64,000 nt of DNA from Aquila chrysaetos chrysaetos (GCF_900496995.4 NC_044012.1:186001-250000); one strand, 5' to 3'; shown: positions 1-43,683, counted from the first letter of the stretch. Notes: a model not told the origin generated them from the letters alone. A program made the numbers and translations.

Positions 1-28952
<28,952 letters not shown>

Positions 28953-31900
28953 TTAAGAAAATGCAGACTGCTTCAGTAGCATGGTTAAAAGTAAACTTGA
29001 AAACCAGAGGAATTCATTGTACCTCGCATTTGCTTTTCCAGAACATTAGAAACGGGAATTGCTATGCTTTGAGCTAGCTGTCAGGTGAACATAACATGAC
29101 TCCCCTACCTGAAACAGGCAGAAGTAGCACTCTGCAAGGTATGCTCTCATATTCACATCATCTGCCTCTCTCCAAAAGAGTCAGGCTCCAAAGAGAGTTG
29201 ATCCCAAAATCACGACAACTTGGGACAGAAGTCCTTTACAAAAAGCAATGCTGTTTAATAACTTGCACAAGATTTCATGCACGTGTTTCAGACAGCCATG
29301 CTTCAAAAATCCTGCAAACTTGTGCCATACACACTTCCTTCTTAGAGGCATGGACGTGAGCAGAAAAAGCAGATGGAAGAGCAATCCTAGCTGTGTGGAC
29401 TTTTCAGAGAACCTTCTTTTAAAAATAAATAAATTGAGTTGACACCATCCTTTTATGACACCCCAAACAGAACAATCCTTTCTCAAACAAACAAGCCTAT
29501 CGCATTACTGTCTGCTGGCACTAGTATGAAAAGAGTGTGCAAGGAAAGTGTATTCTACATGAACCCCAAGCAGTTTCACTTCAGATGGAATACTGATTGA
29601 GCCATCTGACCTAGAGAGCAATTTAGTTTTCCGAGTACCCCTCAAGAAGAAAATGGCTCTCAAACAAAAGCCAAACTTTAGAATTGAGTTCCAACAGTTG
29701 AACTTTTTAGTTCATGCTCACCAAAGCTGACTTTTGACTTTCTGGGAGATCAGACTATGCAAGCATCTCTACAGTCTTCTTTCATCCATGCTAGACTGTG
29801 AATGTAACTAAGCCATTCTGATAACAGATAATGTCACACCAACTTGTAAAAAGTTGCCATGGCAGTCTGCTACAGATTTTGTCTGGGTCCCTGTCCTCCC
29901 AAAATGATGTGTCATACGTTTTAAGCAGGGCCATATCAGAAAAAGATGTGCATTCAGATGCTGCAGTAACTGCCTTGCATGACACCACAGAACAGGCAGG
30001 CTGGGAAGCATACAGAGTTTGCTTTTCTGCAGCAAATAAGTCCCCTGCTAAGAGAGGTGCACATGCAACGAGTGAAGGTGGCCTCACAGTAAGACAGCTG
30101 AATGCACCTCTGTAGGTCTGGATTATAAATCTGGTCTCCTACAGAATTCATATATAACACTAAGCCTCGTCAGTCAAACCATGTGGACCCCTCATATTCC
30201 AGTTCACCATCTTCATACCCAGAAGGTTTGAATTTGCAGAGACACAAAGCACTCAATTTTGAAAATACAAGAGGAGAGGTGTTCTTTCTGCATAAGGAAA
30301 CTCTGCCCCAAACTGCACACATGTAGGACCAAGATTATTGGACAAGTTAATCCTTAGTCTTGCCTCTCCATGTGAATTTATAACACTTTCTCACATTACT
30401 GTGATATGAATAAATTCATGCTTACTACACATTCAGATGCTACACTAACAGGCATCACGGAAACGGTCAAGGGTAGTAAAAAATCCATTTCCAGAACAGT
30501 ATTTGAACATGCAATAAGGCCTTTGAATGTGGCAGTCATGTTATTTTAATGCAGCTTGTAATGTTCCTACACTGAAAAGATCTTCCTACACAGCATCTTA
30601 TCTACATGCCTATGGGGAAACCTTTACTTAGATGGAGTCTTTAAACCCTTAACACAGACCTCTGCTCTCCAGCTAACAGTACAACTGATAGTGATAGAAC
30701 TGTGATCTTTCAGCAGCAAGTTAAGATCGCAGGATCACAACAAACAGAACATGAAAACCCTGCACAGCACTAGGAGCAGTACATTGAGACACACATACTG
30801 TACACAGTCTTTGGAGATTTCAGATGCTGAAGTGCAAGTCTCAAAGGAGCATGTACAAATCATTTTTGCAAATATTATTTGGCCAAATTGGAAGACTATT
30901 TCCACCAGTGCAACAAAATACACATCCTCAAAATAAAACAACAACTCCCCAGCACTCATACAGGGAGTCAGCCAGAAGCATAAAGGTTTCAAAGATTTTC
31001 AAATAAAAGGTAATTTAATTCTGTCCATTTCCTGCCGTATCCTCCCGCCATCCACACATAATAAAATACTTCTCCTACCCTAAGAGAGCAAAAAACTTTT
31101 CTAAAAGCCCGCAAAAAGCCTCTGATGAATAGCTTGCTTGGGAAACTTCAGAATGAGCAACTTAGAACTATTTAAAAAACAACAAAAAAACCCTAAAACC
31201 ATGAATTTAAATGGCATGTAAAATCAAGGTAACTGGGCAAGAGTTAATGCAAGCTAGAGTTCCAATATAACACATACTAGTTGTTTCCTAGCTGTTGTCT
31301 GGTTGTGTTGCTTTACTCTGTGGTAATTTACTCTTAGAGAAAAGGGACAAACCCAGATTAACTGTGTGCTATCACTGGGGACTTGTTAACATGCTGCTAA
31401 TTACACCCTACCACATATCCCCAAAAACTTGTTTGCATAAGTCTATCCTTAGAGCCTGCCTTCAGAGCTGAAACTCTTGAATAAAACTCAAGGCACAAGG
31501 CTTGCCTACCAAGGAAGTTATTCAGCAGTAAGTTCGGATACAACCCCCGCCCAAATTCTACGAATCCTTACAACAACATCTGCTTAGGTTCATGTTTCTA
31601 TTCTGAATTTGTCATATTGGAAGTGGTCTCAATTGCCTATAAAAGCTATTCTTAATTAATTCAAGTTGACCCCTTGTTTCTGTAGTAGTCTTCAACTTAA
31701 CCTACTAATTTACATGAAGAATATGATCTGTCAACTCTTCACTGTCCTAAGTGGGCAGTCAAAGGCGGCAAAAAGCAGATCAGATATGGCCATACCAGGT
31801 CTGATCACAGCTCCACCCTGTTCAGAACCCTGTCTCGGACAACAGCAGATGCCTAGGTAAGAGTGTAAGAACAGGGCAAGCGTGTAGCAATACTTTCTCA

Positions 31901-34644
31901 GAATTCTCTTGCAGTCTTCAACAATTTGTGGCCCAAAAACTTCCAAAGCCAGAAATAAAAAACACATTTGGAGCCCAGGTAAACTTCTAGAATCAACAAT
32001 ATTCTGCAGAACACAGCTTGAGTTCCACAGCTTCACTGCATGACATATGGAGACCCTGCTACTTCTTCTGTTTTGCATTTCCAACTGTTCGTTTCCACTA
32101 ATACTCCCAGTTTTTCTACACGCTGCCATTGTTATCCTTCCCTCATCCTCTCCAGTCTGAAAAAGTGCAGCCTCACATCCAAGCCCTTCTGTGACCAATT
32201 ACCTTTGTTGCCTTGCCTGCGCATTCTACAGTTCTCCTGTATCCCTTCTGAAGGGGGAGAGGAGCAAAATGCTGCACGCGGCTTTTAAGAGGTAGATGTA
32301 CCATTGATTCATTTGTATAAAATGTCTTCTATTTTGCTCGCTATTATCTTCCAAATAATTTGTGACAGTCAATTTGGGGTTCTGATTGCTACAAAGTGCT
32401 CTGCATGTGTTTCTCACAAACAGTATCATAAACCCAAAAATCTCTTTCCTGGGTGGGAACGGTCTGCTTAAAGTCCCTAATTTTTAAGCCTGGCCTCACC
32501 TACTGCACACACGTATCACATGGTTCTAAACTGATCTTGATAAGCCGTGCTTTTGTTTGAAAATTGGGAAGTTGTTTAAAAAAATAACAAAAATAAAAGC
32601 ACTACTGCAGCAATATTACTCTGCAGTCTACAGGCAATAATTTTGTAATCACTAAGACCACCCCTGCCCAGGCTCATGCTTAAAGAGGTGGTTCCAGTCC
32701 TCCCATTGAGCCAACACTGGCATTCCTGGGACAGTGCACCACATGAGGTGACCTGTACATCTGAAAACCAGCTTGCTACTTTCCTCCCAAGAGTAGTAGT
32801 CTTAAGATGCATCAGTCTGGCTTGTGCAGACACAAAGGCAGCAGTGAAAACATACAGCTTTGGGAGACCTGAGATGGAGTGGGAAAGAGGTGAAGTGTTC
32901 CCTCCAGCAGTAAACCACGCTTATGCTATGGTTCTGCACCCTAGTTAAGTTGATTTAAAACTTTAACGTTCCTGAGAAGATAGGCTAGGCAGTGGCTATT
33001 ACAAGTTAAAACCATGACTGACTTTTTTATTTTAAAGAAAGAATTATTTGGAAGCTTTTTGAAACAACTATATATAGTCTCCAAACAAACGGAAGTTTGG
33101 CAGCAACTTGCTTTGACATCACAAGTCCGTTTGCTCCCACTCTGTATTTGAAGGGTTTATAAACTGCTGAACACTTATATCTTAAGCCTGTGACTTGTAC
33201 AATCGCACTGCCTTCCTTGCCGTGGGACCAAAACATTCCGTAGGTATGCCCATAGAGGGCTTCAGCATGTTAGGTTTGGCCCTGGACAACAGAAAGTAAA
33301 AGGACAGACAGCCTAAACAGTTTTAGTTAATGGGAAAACAGCATTGAATGAAGTCACCATATATTCTAAGTGCAGATTTTTATGAACATTTATTTTGCAT
33401 CCTTCACAAGTGTTAAGGCAGGACTTCCTACCACACTGAGAAGGCAGGTAAAATGAAAACAAACACTGAAGATCTAGTATGATTTCACCCCAACATCATC
33501 CAGCCACTGAACAAAATGAATAGTCTATATTTACAAATGCCCTTGCATAAATAAACAATCAGCAAGCCACACTGTAAAGATTTTTTTTCCTCCTTATAAC
33601 TGCAGGAAAGCAAGCAGAAACCAGCATTTTGGAAAGCGAAGAATTAAAGAATAAGACTCATAATCAGATGATAGCCAAATTACAAGGCTACCTCCTGTTT
33701 TCATCTAACTGTGTAACACACTAACAGGCAGTTACTACAGACACAGTCCAATCTGAACTACTTCCTAAGAGCAATTGTGTCCCACACATGCTTCCTGCCT
33801 GATAAGGACAGCACAACTCAGAACTGCTCTGATGGAGGACAACATGAAGGGCAAAAGACAAAGCTATGATTTATTTTCCACCGTTCAGAACTTCTGCCTT
33901 TGTGCTGCAACTCCATACCCGGCGTTTTTTTAAGTCAATATTAAATCATTCAGCTTTTTAAAAAAAATATACCTTTGAATTCTTCCCATAAAAGAAGTTT
34001 TGCACCCACCCATATAAGATAGTGTCTCCCTCTCACAAATCACTTCACATGCTTATTCCTTGGGGCTTGAGCTCCTTCCTTATGCACACGCTCTTCTAGC
34101 ATTTCCACACATAGTAATTCCCATGCAACGCAACAGGTCGGCTTTTCTTCCCCTCCACGAGAAAACGCTCTCTTACTATCAACAAATTCTTACATGAGGT
34201 ATTTGATTTTTGCCTTCGGCAACTTTAAGATTCTTCTGCATGCTAATGCACTGGAAATCTCATCTAATTTTTAAGTTTCAGACATTTCAAGTAAGTGTAA
34301 GCGGTAGATATTGTAGGTGTGAAGAAACTTTGGACATGAAAACACTTAAATTCAGAAACGTTCCAGAACAGATTAACATTTACCTATTATCAACTATTCC
34401 GCAGCCTATTATAATGCTGACAGACCTTTAATTACCTTGGGTAATTCCTGCTGATTTTCTGTTAAGCATGACTTGTTCGCGTGACACAATATGCATATAC
34501 CCAAACAATTTAAATGATATGGTGACAGCTTTCTCACTAACAGACTACATGATCAAGTATCTATTGCCCTGTATTGATGCACTACAGGGCATAAATGTGA
34601 AATTGCAGAGAACAACAGCAGCCATGCCAGGTAAGGCATAAAAC

Positions 34645-35825
34645 AGATCTAACCCAGTATCCTGTCTCAGGATGGGAAGTAGTGGGTTTCTAGGGGAACT
34701 AACAGAGAAAGTACATCTCCTCGGTACCTTCCCTACTTCCAAGATTTGCTGCAACTTAAGGGACTTCCTGAACCACAGATAGCATCTTTCTGCACAGCAC
34801 CTCTCTACAGATCTATGGATTCATCTAATCACTTTTTGAAAGCATCCAACCTTTTTCTGATTCATACCCATGGTAATAATTCTCACAGTTTAACTACACA
34901 TTCCATGAAAGATTATCTTTTGCTTTAAACCTGCTGTCTGACCAAGTAAGAGATATTAAATGAAATCCTCGCACCCTGAGAAAGTAAGTACTCATCACCT
35001 GTTAATTGATTTTATGTCATCTATGATTTTACAGCCTTTAATTATATCGACCCCTCAGCCACCTCCCTTTCTAGGCAGTAGAGTCCTACTCTAATCTCTT
35101 CCTGTATGGAGCCATTGCACAATTCCTTCATATCGCTCTGCACCTCTCAGAAGTCCACTTTTTTTTTTTTTTTTTTTTTTTTTTTGTTAAACAAAGAGTA
35201 GACCTATAAAAACTATTCAAGCAGTGGGTGCACCATGGGTTTACATGGAAGATATTTCTTTTCTTTGCACTTAGAAGTTAAAAATGTTTAAACTCACTTT
35301 GCCTGTTTGGCTGCTACCTTTTTTTATAAAGATCTACAGATAGCTCAAAGACCTCTGGCTTGAGTGACAACTTATTTAGATCCTTTCACTGTGTATTTAT
35401 CTTTATAGCAATTTCTTTTCAGTGTAGGCATTGCTTTGCATTTATTGACAATGAATTTGTTTTACCATCTTATTGCATACTTCCTTAGTATCACAAAATC
35501 CTTCCACAGCTTTAGGGTGAAACTGTCACCTCACTATTCACTCCTCTTCTCCAGATCACTTTACGAACACGCTTAATGGTACAGTTTCACAGAGTGCCTC
35601 TCAATAACCACTTCCTATTACAAAAGCGGACAGATTTTCTCTCATTGTTTGGTCACTTTTCTTTCTTCTTTAGCTAGTTACTAATTCACAATAAGATCTC
35701 CCTTGAAAAACTGTGCTGTAATACAATAAAAACCTTTGGTTAGAGTGTCTGTCAAGATTTCTGAAGAATCCAACAATTTTAAATGCAGATGACCCTTCTC
35801 CATTTACTAAGAACTTGTCAAGAAC
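34645..35825 (-). mobile_element. Ancient CR1-type LINE, highly diverged, minus orientation
   Basis: A succession of blocks in the right order matches the old amniote CR1 ORF2/3' region seen well preserved in turtles and crocodiles: CCAGTATCCTGTCTC, TTTAAACCTGCTGTCTGA, TTTGCATTTATTGACAATGA, CACCTCACTATTCACTCC, CTTCTCCAGATCACTTTACG. Broken by many indels and a T27 run. Limits approximate. Confidence 0.6.
35159..35185. repeat. T27 homopolymer
   Basis: Twenty-seven T on the plus strand inside the ancient CR1 relic in AP1G1 intron 1. It may be an expanded slippage site or the tail of a small later insertion; no insertion body is recognised. Confidence 0.85.
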
Positions 35826-38800
35826 CACGCAGTTCCTGGGTCCTCTCCTGGAGCCCTTTTAAAAAAAACTGACATCACACAAACTACCACCTACTCTTGC
35901 TGTAAATAAAGTGTTGATTAAGATAGTGACATATCAGATTTACAATTTGAAAAATTTGAGTTCCTTCAGAGATACTGGTGAATTTCACTTTCTATTGGCA
36001 ATTTATTACTAATTTTACCTGTTTGTTCATGAGTTCGTTTTGTGACATTTCAGTTTGAGAGTATTCCTCACAGATTTCAACATGACAATCCCAATAAGTT
36101 TTTCCATACAAAATGTGGACTCCCACCCCCCATGAATTTTTTTTCTTTACACACTGGTTATCAGTCAGACTTCTAGCGTATGTCTCTGCTACATATCATA
36201 CTCCTATACCGGGCAACAAAACAGAGTCCTTTCCAGGCACGTGGTCTTTAAATGTCACTGGAACATTTTAAAAAACAAAAAATGCATCTCATCCATGCTG
36301 AAGTAGTGAGAAAATTAATTATGAACACTAACTGAAAAGAAGAAAAAGGACAGGAAAATAGATCAAGAAGTTTGCTTAGGAATGTAACGCAAAAAAAACT
36401 TCAAACAAGTATTAAGCAGCTCTTCCTTTTTACTGGACCTCTCAGACGCTTTGTCACATTTGACAGACAGTCAGACATGGCTTCCACATAACCACCAGCA
36501 AATCAATTCTCCTAGACCACCTCATTGTCTCAGTTCCCACCTATACAGCACAGACAATACTGACTGCCCTGGGATTCTGCAGGCATAATAGCTTAAATGC
36601 CTCTGTTACTGCAGCATTATCCCAAGCAGCAGCAAGGTGAAACAAATATGGTCAGTTTTGCTACAACCTACAGAATGGCTTCCTACTACTCCTACCAGAG
36701 GCATCTGCAGAATACATACACCTGAAAAGCCATGTGTTGCCCACAAAAAACTTTAACTGCAGTCTTAGATCACTGACCACATCAGGTGACAAGCATCAAG
36801 ATGGTACTGACACAAGGTCTACTGAGTAAATTAACTACAAAACTGGGAGAAGCCAAGCCAGCAGGGACTGCTGGGGCAGATACTACCACTTAATTAAAAA
36901 AAATACAGCTGCACGTGCTGTATTTTTCCTACCCTGAACGAAGGAGCTGGGGATGCCTGAGCAGTTATTTTTCATGTCCTGCCTGTTAATCTCTCCCAGA
37001 GCTCCAAAATTAGCAGCATATGCCCCTTGGTGACCAAGCAAAGATCCACAGTTTGTAGAGGTCAGGAAAGCTGATCATTCTAAACGCAAGCCACCTGAGC
37101 AAACAAACCAGGTTTTGTGCAGGTATCACAAGGCTTGATAAAGTCATTCAGAATCTCAGTTTCACTCTCCAAGAAAATTCCTTTAGCTTTTTCAGGTCTG
37201 TATATTTTCATACTCAGAAGGGTGACCCAATAAACCATCCACACCACTTCCTGGGCAATCCCCTGCTCATCTGGATGACTCCTATGCAGGGGCAGGCCGT
37301 AACTGAACTACTAAGCCCAGAACGCTATGACTTGAAGTAGCGTGACTGCAGGCCAGAAGTATGCATTTTGCAAACTTGGTGGAAAAAGAGGCAGAAGAGG
37401 TAGAATGGAGGCAATGAGATTACATGGATATTCCTACAGGATGGAAAACATTAATTCACACAAGATAGCAACCACTTCACATGATATAGTTCAAACCAGT
37501 ACACACTTGCAGATGTGCAGCTAAATAAAACAAACCCCACATACTAACTGAAAGAGAAAAGACCGCACTGGCTCCGCTTTTCTTGTTCCTTTCTAGAAGA
37601 AATACACATAAGAAGTGCCATGTCCTTCGTCCCCTTAGTCAAATCAACTCTCAGTATTACTTCTGTATCAATTTTCTAGGATTCTGATAGATTGCAGAAC
37701 AATAGGAAACAAACATTTTTCCACATACACACTGCCAAGCAATCCATGACTGGAGACTAGACTCATTGAGCACAATGACAAGCTGTAACAGCAAGACAGG
37801 CACAAGGTGGATACAGAGCTGGCACTCTTGGAAGCTGCAGCATAATAAAAGGCACGAAGAATGGAAAAGGGCTCCAGCAAGCCCTAGAAGATGATTTATT
37901 GGCAAGTATTTACGACTTTCCGGATCATATAAATGAAGTATGGACAACATGCAGCATAGCCATAGCATGGCTCTGCCAAGGCGTTCAAACAGTTACAGTA
38001 TCAAAATCTTACTGGGTCTTGATATACAACCATACACACTTCACTAAAGGAAGGAATTAGGGCTATACATCAATAAACAGATTAATAGTGAGTTAAAACA
38101 AAAAAGAATACTAAAGAATTACAAAGGCAAAATATAAATAGGATTAACCAATTTAGAGCTCAGAAGAATTAAAACACTTAAGTGATCATCTAATTTTAGC
38201 TATATAATTTGTCTTGAAATGAGGCAGAATCTTGAAATTCACACTATGAACCACGTGAAAGATCAAGAAAAGTCAGCTTCAGGTGAAAACTACAAAGCTA
38301 TCAAATAGCAAACTGCCATGAAAAATCAAGTTTTACAGACTTTTCTGTATTACAGAAATGCATTTTATTGCACAAGATAACTACCAGAGAGAGGACAACC
38401 ATATCAACTGGTAATAGCAGACCTGAAGTTTAACTTTAGCTGGGTAAATGCTGCTTAGAACTTCCTTCAAAGTAGCAGGCCTTGTTCTTCTGGATTAGTT
38501 AACATTTTTCACCAGTACAGGCATATGTTTTTATTCTTTGCATATTAACACAAATGACAAGGCAATTTTTAAAAGTAATTACCTCTTTCCTCATTTTGTT
38601 TACAGCAGCAGTTTCCCCTCTGCCATTTCCTTGCTAACTACAAGCTCTAGAAATCAGGGATGATCCCCGAATACCCGGAAAGAGGCTACCAGTTAATATT
38701 TACAGTATCTGGTAGGATTGGATGCAGATTTCTTCCACCTCATCAAGTCTGCTTCCCCCTTCTCATTTTGAAGGCCTTGCTCATTAGAGTAACTTACTAT

Positions 38801-40120
38801 CAAGATCAAAGCTTCTGAAAGAGTTAAGATACCTAACTCACATTAGTTCCAATGGTATAGGTGGCTGCTGTCTAAGTTCCTCTAAAAAAAGAATTCCAGC
38901 TTTTTTCCTAGTCTCTGGATTGCACGAAAGGTGTTAGCTCAGTGATTCTCCTCCCTCTGCTATTCATGAATTCTTCCCTGAACCAATAAAAAAAAAAGGC
39001 ATTCTTTCTTTATGCAACTCATTCCTAGTAAACTACCCAAAAGTGAAAAAAATTAATCAAGAAAACAAAAATCGTAATGTATTAAAAACATTTCAGTTTT
39101 GTCTAAATTATGCTTCTAAAGCACTACTGTCTCCCCTTTTATGGTCTTTTACTATAGTTAAGCTTGTCATGTTTAAAGTTAAAGATTTTATTCAACATGC
39201 CATTATGCCAAAAATCTTTAGGTATAGAACATCACTAAAAGTCTCTCTTATAATACAATCAAATTCAAATATGATTGTTCACCAAATATCCTTTTATATT
39301 TACAAGAAGCATCTAATATTACCAAAACCCACATTTAAAATTGCTCAAGTACTTCAGCCAAGCTATATTCCTCTATCGGGAATTGCAGCGTAAAGACAAA
39401 AGGAGTTACTACCCGTAAACATGTAACTGAGTTGAGATCCTTCCCTCTGGAAGCTATTCAGAAACGTTAGCTTACGTCTAAAAAAAAAATTAAAAATTAC
39501 ACCCACTCCTTCAATATATTAATGAAATAAATACAATAAAGTTGCCTAACAACTTGTTTAGGACAAATTATCAAATTATCAGACATGTTTTAAAATTCCA
39601 TTATTATTTAGCCTTGAATTCTGGAAACATTAAGACATAAAACCCATCAGAGCTCACGGAATTATTCACAGAAAGGCTTCACTGTTTGGGGAAATCGTCT
39701 GAATTTTTCAGTTCAGGTAAGATACATACCCAGTTATAGCTCTTCCTGTAAATAGCATTTCTGAACTTGGTTCATCCTAGAAAGCAACCCAAGACTGAAG
39801 AAGCATACACTTTCAAACACATCTAAAATACACAATTTAAGTTGCTCCACCCCAACGCATGCATAAGTAAAACGCATTCATCAAGCAAAACCAGCTTTTG
39901 GGAAGTTACATAATTAAAGCCTGACCCAACTCCCAACTGACATCAGTAGCAGAACTCCCCCTACTTGCTTCAGTGTAACTGAATCAAGCCTCCCGTACAC
40001 AAAAGCAGAAGATACATCTGGACTACATGAAAGGAATAACCGCAATGGTTAAGTACAAAATACTGATGGCCTCAACTCCATATTACTATCAGTGGGCTTC
40101 ACACTTCTACCAGATAGTTT

Positions 40121-40140
40121 AAAAAAAAAAAAAAAAAAAA
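40121..40140. repeat. A20 homopolymer
   Basis: Twenty A on the plus strand in AP1G1 intron 1, no recognised element attached. Confidence 0.85.
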
Positions 40141-41965
40141 GACACATTGGCAGTAAAAACAGAAATACACACTGCAAATAGAGATGAAGCTGTGAAGAAA
40201 AGCAGAGATATTGGTATATGGTCTAGTATTATCAATATTTATACAGAAACCAGTAAACACCTAAGCAAGGAGCACCATCATCATCAAGAAGGGCAAAGAA
40301 GGGCAAAGGCAACACAAAAGAGTTGAGAGAAAAAGCAACCAACCATACAACATTCCAAGTGGAAAAGTAATCTCTCTTGAGAAAAAGCTATTTAATACAA
40401 GAGAACTAGAAAGTAGAAAGTAAGCAACATCAGAAAATCGAAAAGAAATTAAGGCAGCAGGGAGCTTCAAAATACAGTATGAAAATAAAAGGCATCAGTG
40501 TTATACTTTGCATTATACAAAGTCGGCATGCAAGGGGAAGAGGTCAAAGAAGGAAAAAAAATGCCTCAAAACAAGAGCTAAACAATAGTCTCAGAAGAAG
40601 TGATGGTCCCATTTCCAGTTACATTCAAAAAACCCAAGAAATGTAGCACAAGAGTATTCAAGAGGCAAGCCACCATGCTGTTCAGAAGCTGAGAGGAGGA
40701 TGAGATACAGGATAGTGACAGAGGATTACACCGTTCTTCAAGACCTTCAGTTTGAACAGATCCTACGAGCATGCCAAACAGAATGCAGCCCTACCTCTCT
40801 TTTCCTTGCTTCCTGTGGCTACAGCCCAACAACAGAAGTTAGTGAGACTAGGTAAGCACTTTCGATGAGGTTCCCATTCCTGCACAACAGTACCTACGCA
40901 CCAAACCAAACCACTCCTGAACTGGCTTCAAAAGATGGACTGAGCTTTCAACCATTACAAATATTAACTTCAACACCTGCCAAAGAAGAAAATAAATGTT
41001 TCCCTTTTTTTAGAAGCTAACGAATGAAGCACTGGAAGAAGAGTTAGCACATCTCCACAGCTGATCAGCGTGACAGATGAGGTCAGAATTCCAAATTTCC
41101 TGGCTTCTGTTTCTATACTTCAATCACCGCTGACCTACATTACCTTTGTATTTCTGACCTGCTTCTAGTTTCCTATTTTGATCTGCAAGGTAATCTGGTT
41201 ATTTTACTTCCTGTTCACTTTCCTGCAGAGTTAAAAAAAAAAAAAAATTAAAAAATTAGCTACTACTTTGCAACAAAAAACCCCACACCTTTCTTTACCC
41301 TGGTCAACACCAGATGAAAGACAAGATGCCACATTTTTACATTCATTAATATAAACTTCACAATATACCACCTAACTTCAGCTATACCTTAGGAAGTTCT
41401 GAGTTTAGATTTTACCTATAGCATCTCTGCCAAACAGCAGATAAAGGTTAATACTGCTACTTGTAGTATTAGCAGGTTCACTTGTACTCACGCTACTGTA
41501 ACTCTTGTTTTTCGAGTTACAGCCTCATCATGTATTCACTTATTAACTCCAAAACTCTCATCCAATGAAGTAATACTGCTACCAAGGCAGACCAGACCCT
41601 TCTCCACAGAGAATAGCCGAGTATCACCTAGAACAAATTAATATCCCTTTCAGCCCTGTTATTAAAAAATACGAAGAAATCAAACCACCCATCCCCTGAA
41701 GTTACATACATTGCCAACTCAAAAATAAAAACAAATATTCACACTGAAGAGGCACAAGAATCTTTAATGAATGAGTGCCATCAACTTTAGAAGCAGTTAA
41801 GATTTTTATGAGCCCTTACATTTTGAAAGGCGACTTTCCAAATCTGAACTGCATTAACCAGTGCAGTTATTCCTATCACACCACCTTTAGGAAAAAGAAA
41901 AAAAAAATCAGATCAGCAGTCAGGAACAAAAGCAACCAAACCAAACCACAAAAAAAACCCACCAC

Positions 41966-41966
<1 letters not shown>

Positions 41967-42000
<34 letters not shown>
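41967..42000. repeat. A34 homopolymer
   Basis: Thirty-four A after an A/C-rich lead-in (AAACCCACCACC) in AP1G1 intron 1. The lead-in could be the end of an unrecognised plus-strand retroposed copy; I cannot show a parent. Confidence 0.8.
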
Positions 42001-42002
<2 letters not shown>

Positions 42003-43084
42003 AGATAATAATGCTTTTCTTTAATCAAAAAAGGAGAAAATCTGAAGTTAACTTACACACTGGAGACAGAAAAGCTGGGTCCCTTCACAAAACAATTACC
42101 CCAGACCGACTTTCCCCTTCTCAACTCACAGGAGTTTAAATACCTTCCTTTCCTTCTCCCGCCAATCAAGAGGTTCACACTGAACCCCTCAGAAAAAAAC
42201 ACAACATCTCTAGCCTTCATTGAGCTCTCAGGTACCCAGTAAAGTTTTCAAATCCTGTGCCAAATACCAGAGCGTACAGGAGTAGGCAAAAGAAAGAATT
42301 TGGCAATAGAATGGGACATGCAAATAAACAAAGGAAAAAATAACAAGTACAGTTGGGGGTGGGGGGGAAACAGGCACACAAAAACCAGTTAGTTGTGCAG
42401 TGTCACATAGAAGTGGAACAAGAAAAAGAGGAAAAGAAAACCGAAGAACACAAAAATCTCTGCCATTTTAAATGTAAGATGCCAGGGATACTATGCAGGA
42501 GAAAATACACATATATTTTACTTTGTTTAAGCCAGTATGGGCCAAACACACTTTCTGGTCATGCATGTGAAGTGTCACCCTTCCAAAGGTGTTCCACTGG
42601 GATTCCATATTGTTCCATCAACGCTTCAAGCATCAGAAACTAAAACACATCACTAAGCATGTTTCAGGATCATTTACAATGCAATAAAACACACAACTGT
42701 TCTACCTGCAAACTTTAAAAACAATGCTTCCTATAGAAAAATCTTCTGATTTGTCTTCTAGCTTGTGAGAGAAGAGAGAGATCTCAACCAACCTTGAAGG
42801 GACTTGAAACTGTCTTTACAGACTGATTCTCAAACAGTAGTCTACCACTAACACAGACCCACACCCGCAGTTTATTGCAAATGCCTTCGGCCAGAGATCA
42901 TAGATTTTTTTTGCTTCCATTAAAATCCACGCAACCGTAAGAAAGACAACACACAAACGCTGTAAGTATTACAGAAACGCTAATTTTAACACTCGGAGCA
43001 GCTGCGCGGCCGAGGCAATAAAATACAAAAGGAAGGATGGACAGAAACGTCCAAGCTGCTCCTCAGCCGCCGCGGGCCTCCAGC

Positions 43085-43183
43085 ATGGACGAGGTCCTGC
43101 TACGTTTCGCGCCGACGGAACTTCTGCAGGTCTACGCGTTCCGCTTCCAGAAACGTTGTGCGAGATCACCCGCGTCCCAGTAA
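43085..43183 (+). CDS. Candidate 32-codon small ORF in the CpG island
   Basis: ATG with A at -3 and G at +4 (AGCATGG), followed by 31 codons beginning MDEVLLRFAPTELLQVYAF and ending in TAA. It is plus strand, antisense to the 5' end of AP1G1 intron 1 and about 0.5 kb from AP1G1 exon 1. No family is recognised. Its composition looks more protein-like than the Arg/Pro/Ala-rich artefacts around it, but it could still be chance. No clear donor follows. Confidence 0.15.
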   Translation: MDEVLLRFAPTELLQVYAFRFQKRCARSPASQ

Positions 43184-43683
43184 CAGGGGGTGAGAGAGGA
43201 TCCTGCCAGCAACACCTTCCCACGGCAAAAGCCAAAGCACGTTAAGAGCCTCGGGAGGCAGCGGGCCAGCCCGGAAGCGTGGAGCAGAGTCCGAGACAGG
43301 GCCCAGACCGCCGGGCGGAGGCGGGGGGGCCCAGGCCGCGGCCAGGGGGGCCGAACGCGGCCGGCACAGGCAGGCGGCCCACGAGAAGTCGCACCGGCGG
43401 AGGCCGCGGGAGGGCACCGGGCGGCCTCCGCCGGCAGAAAAGCCCGCGGCGGTGTCGCGGGGCCGCAGCCCGGCCGCGGAGCTGGGCGGCGGGCAGAGGC
43501 AGCGAAGGCACGCGGGGGGCCCCGGGCGGTCGGGACCCCGCGGGCGGCGGCAGCGGAGACCCGGCCCGGCCGGCGGCGGAGAGCGGGAGGGAGGAAGGAG
43601 GGAGGGAGGAAAGGGGGCGGGCGAGCGGCGAACACCCGGCGCGGAGGCGGGCTGGGGCGGCGGGCGGCCGCGACCCCACTCAC

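Noticed and set aside
39043..39393. 116-codon plus-strand ORF in AP1G1 intron 1
   Set aside because: Lys/Ile/Phe-rich translation of AT-rich intron; no recognised similarity.
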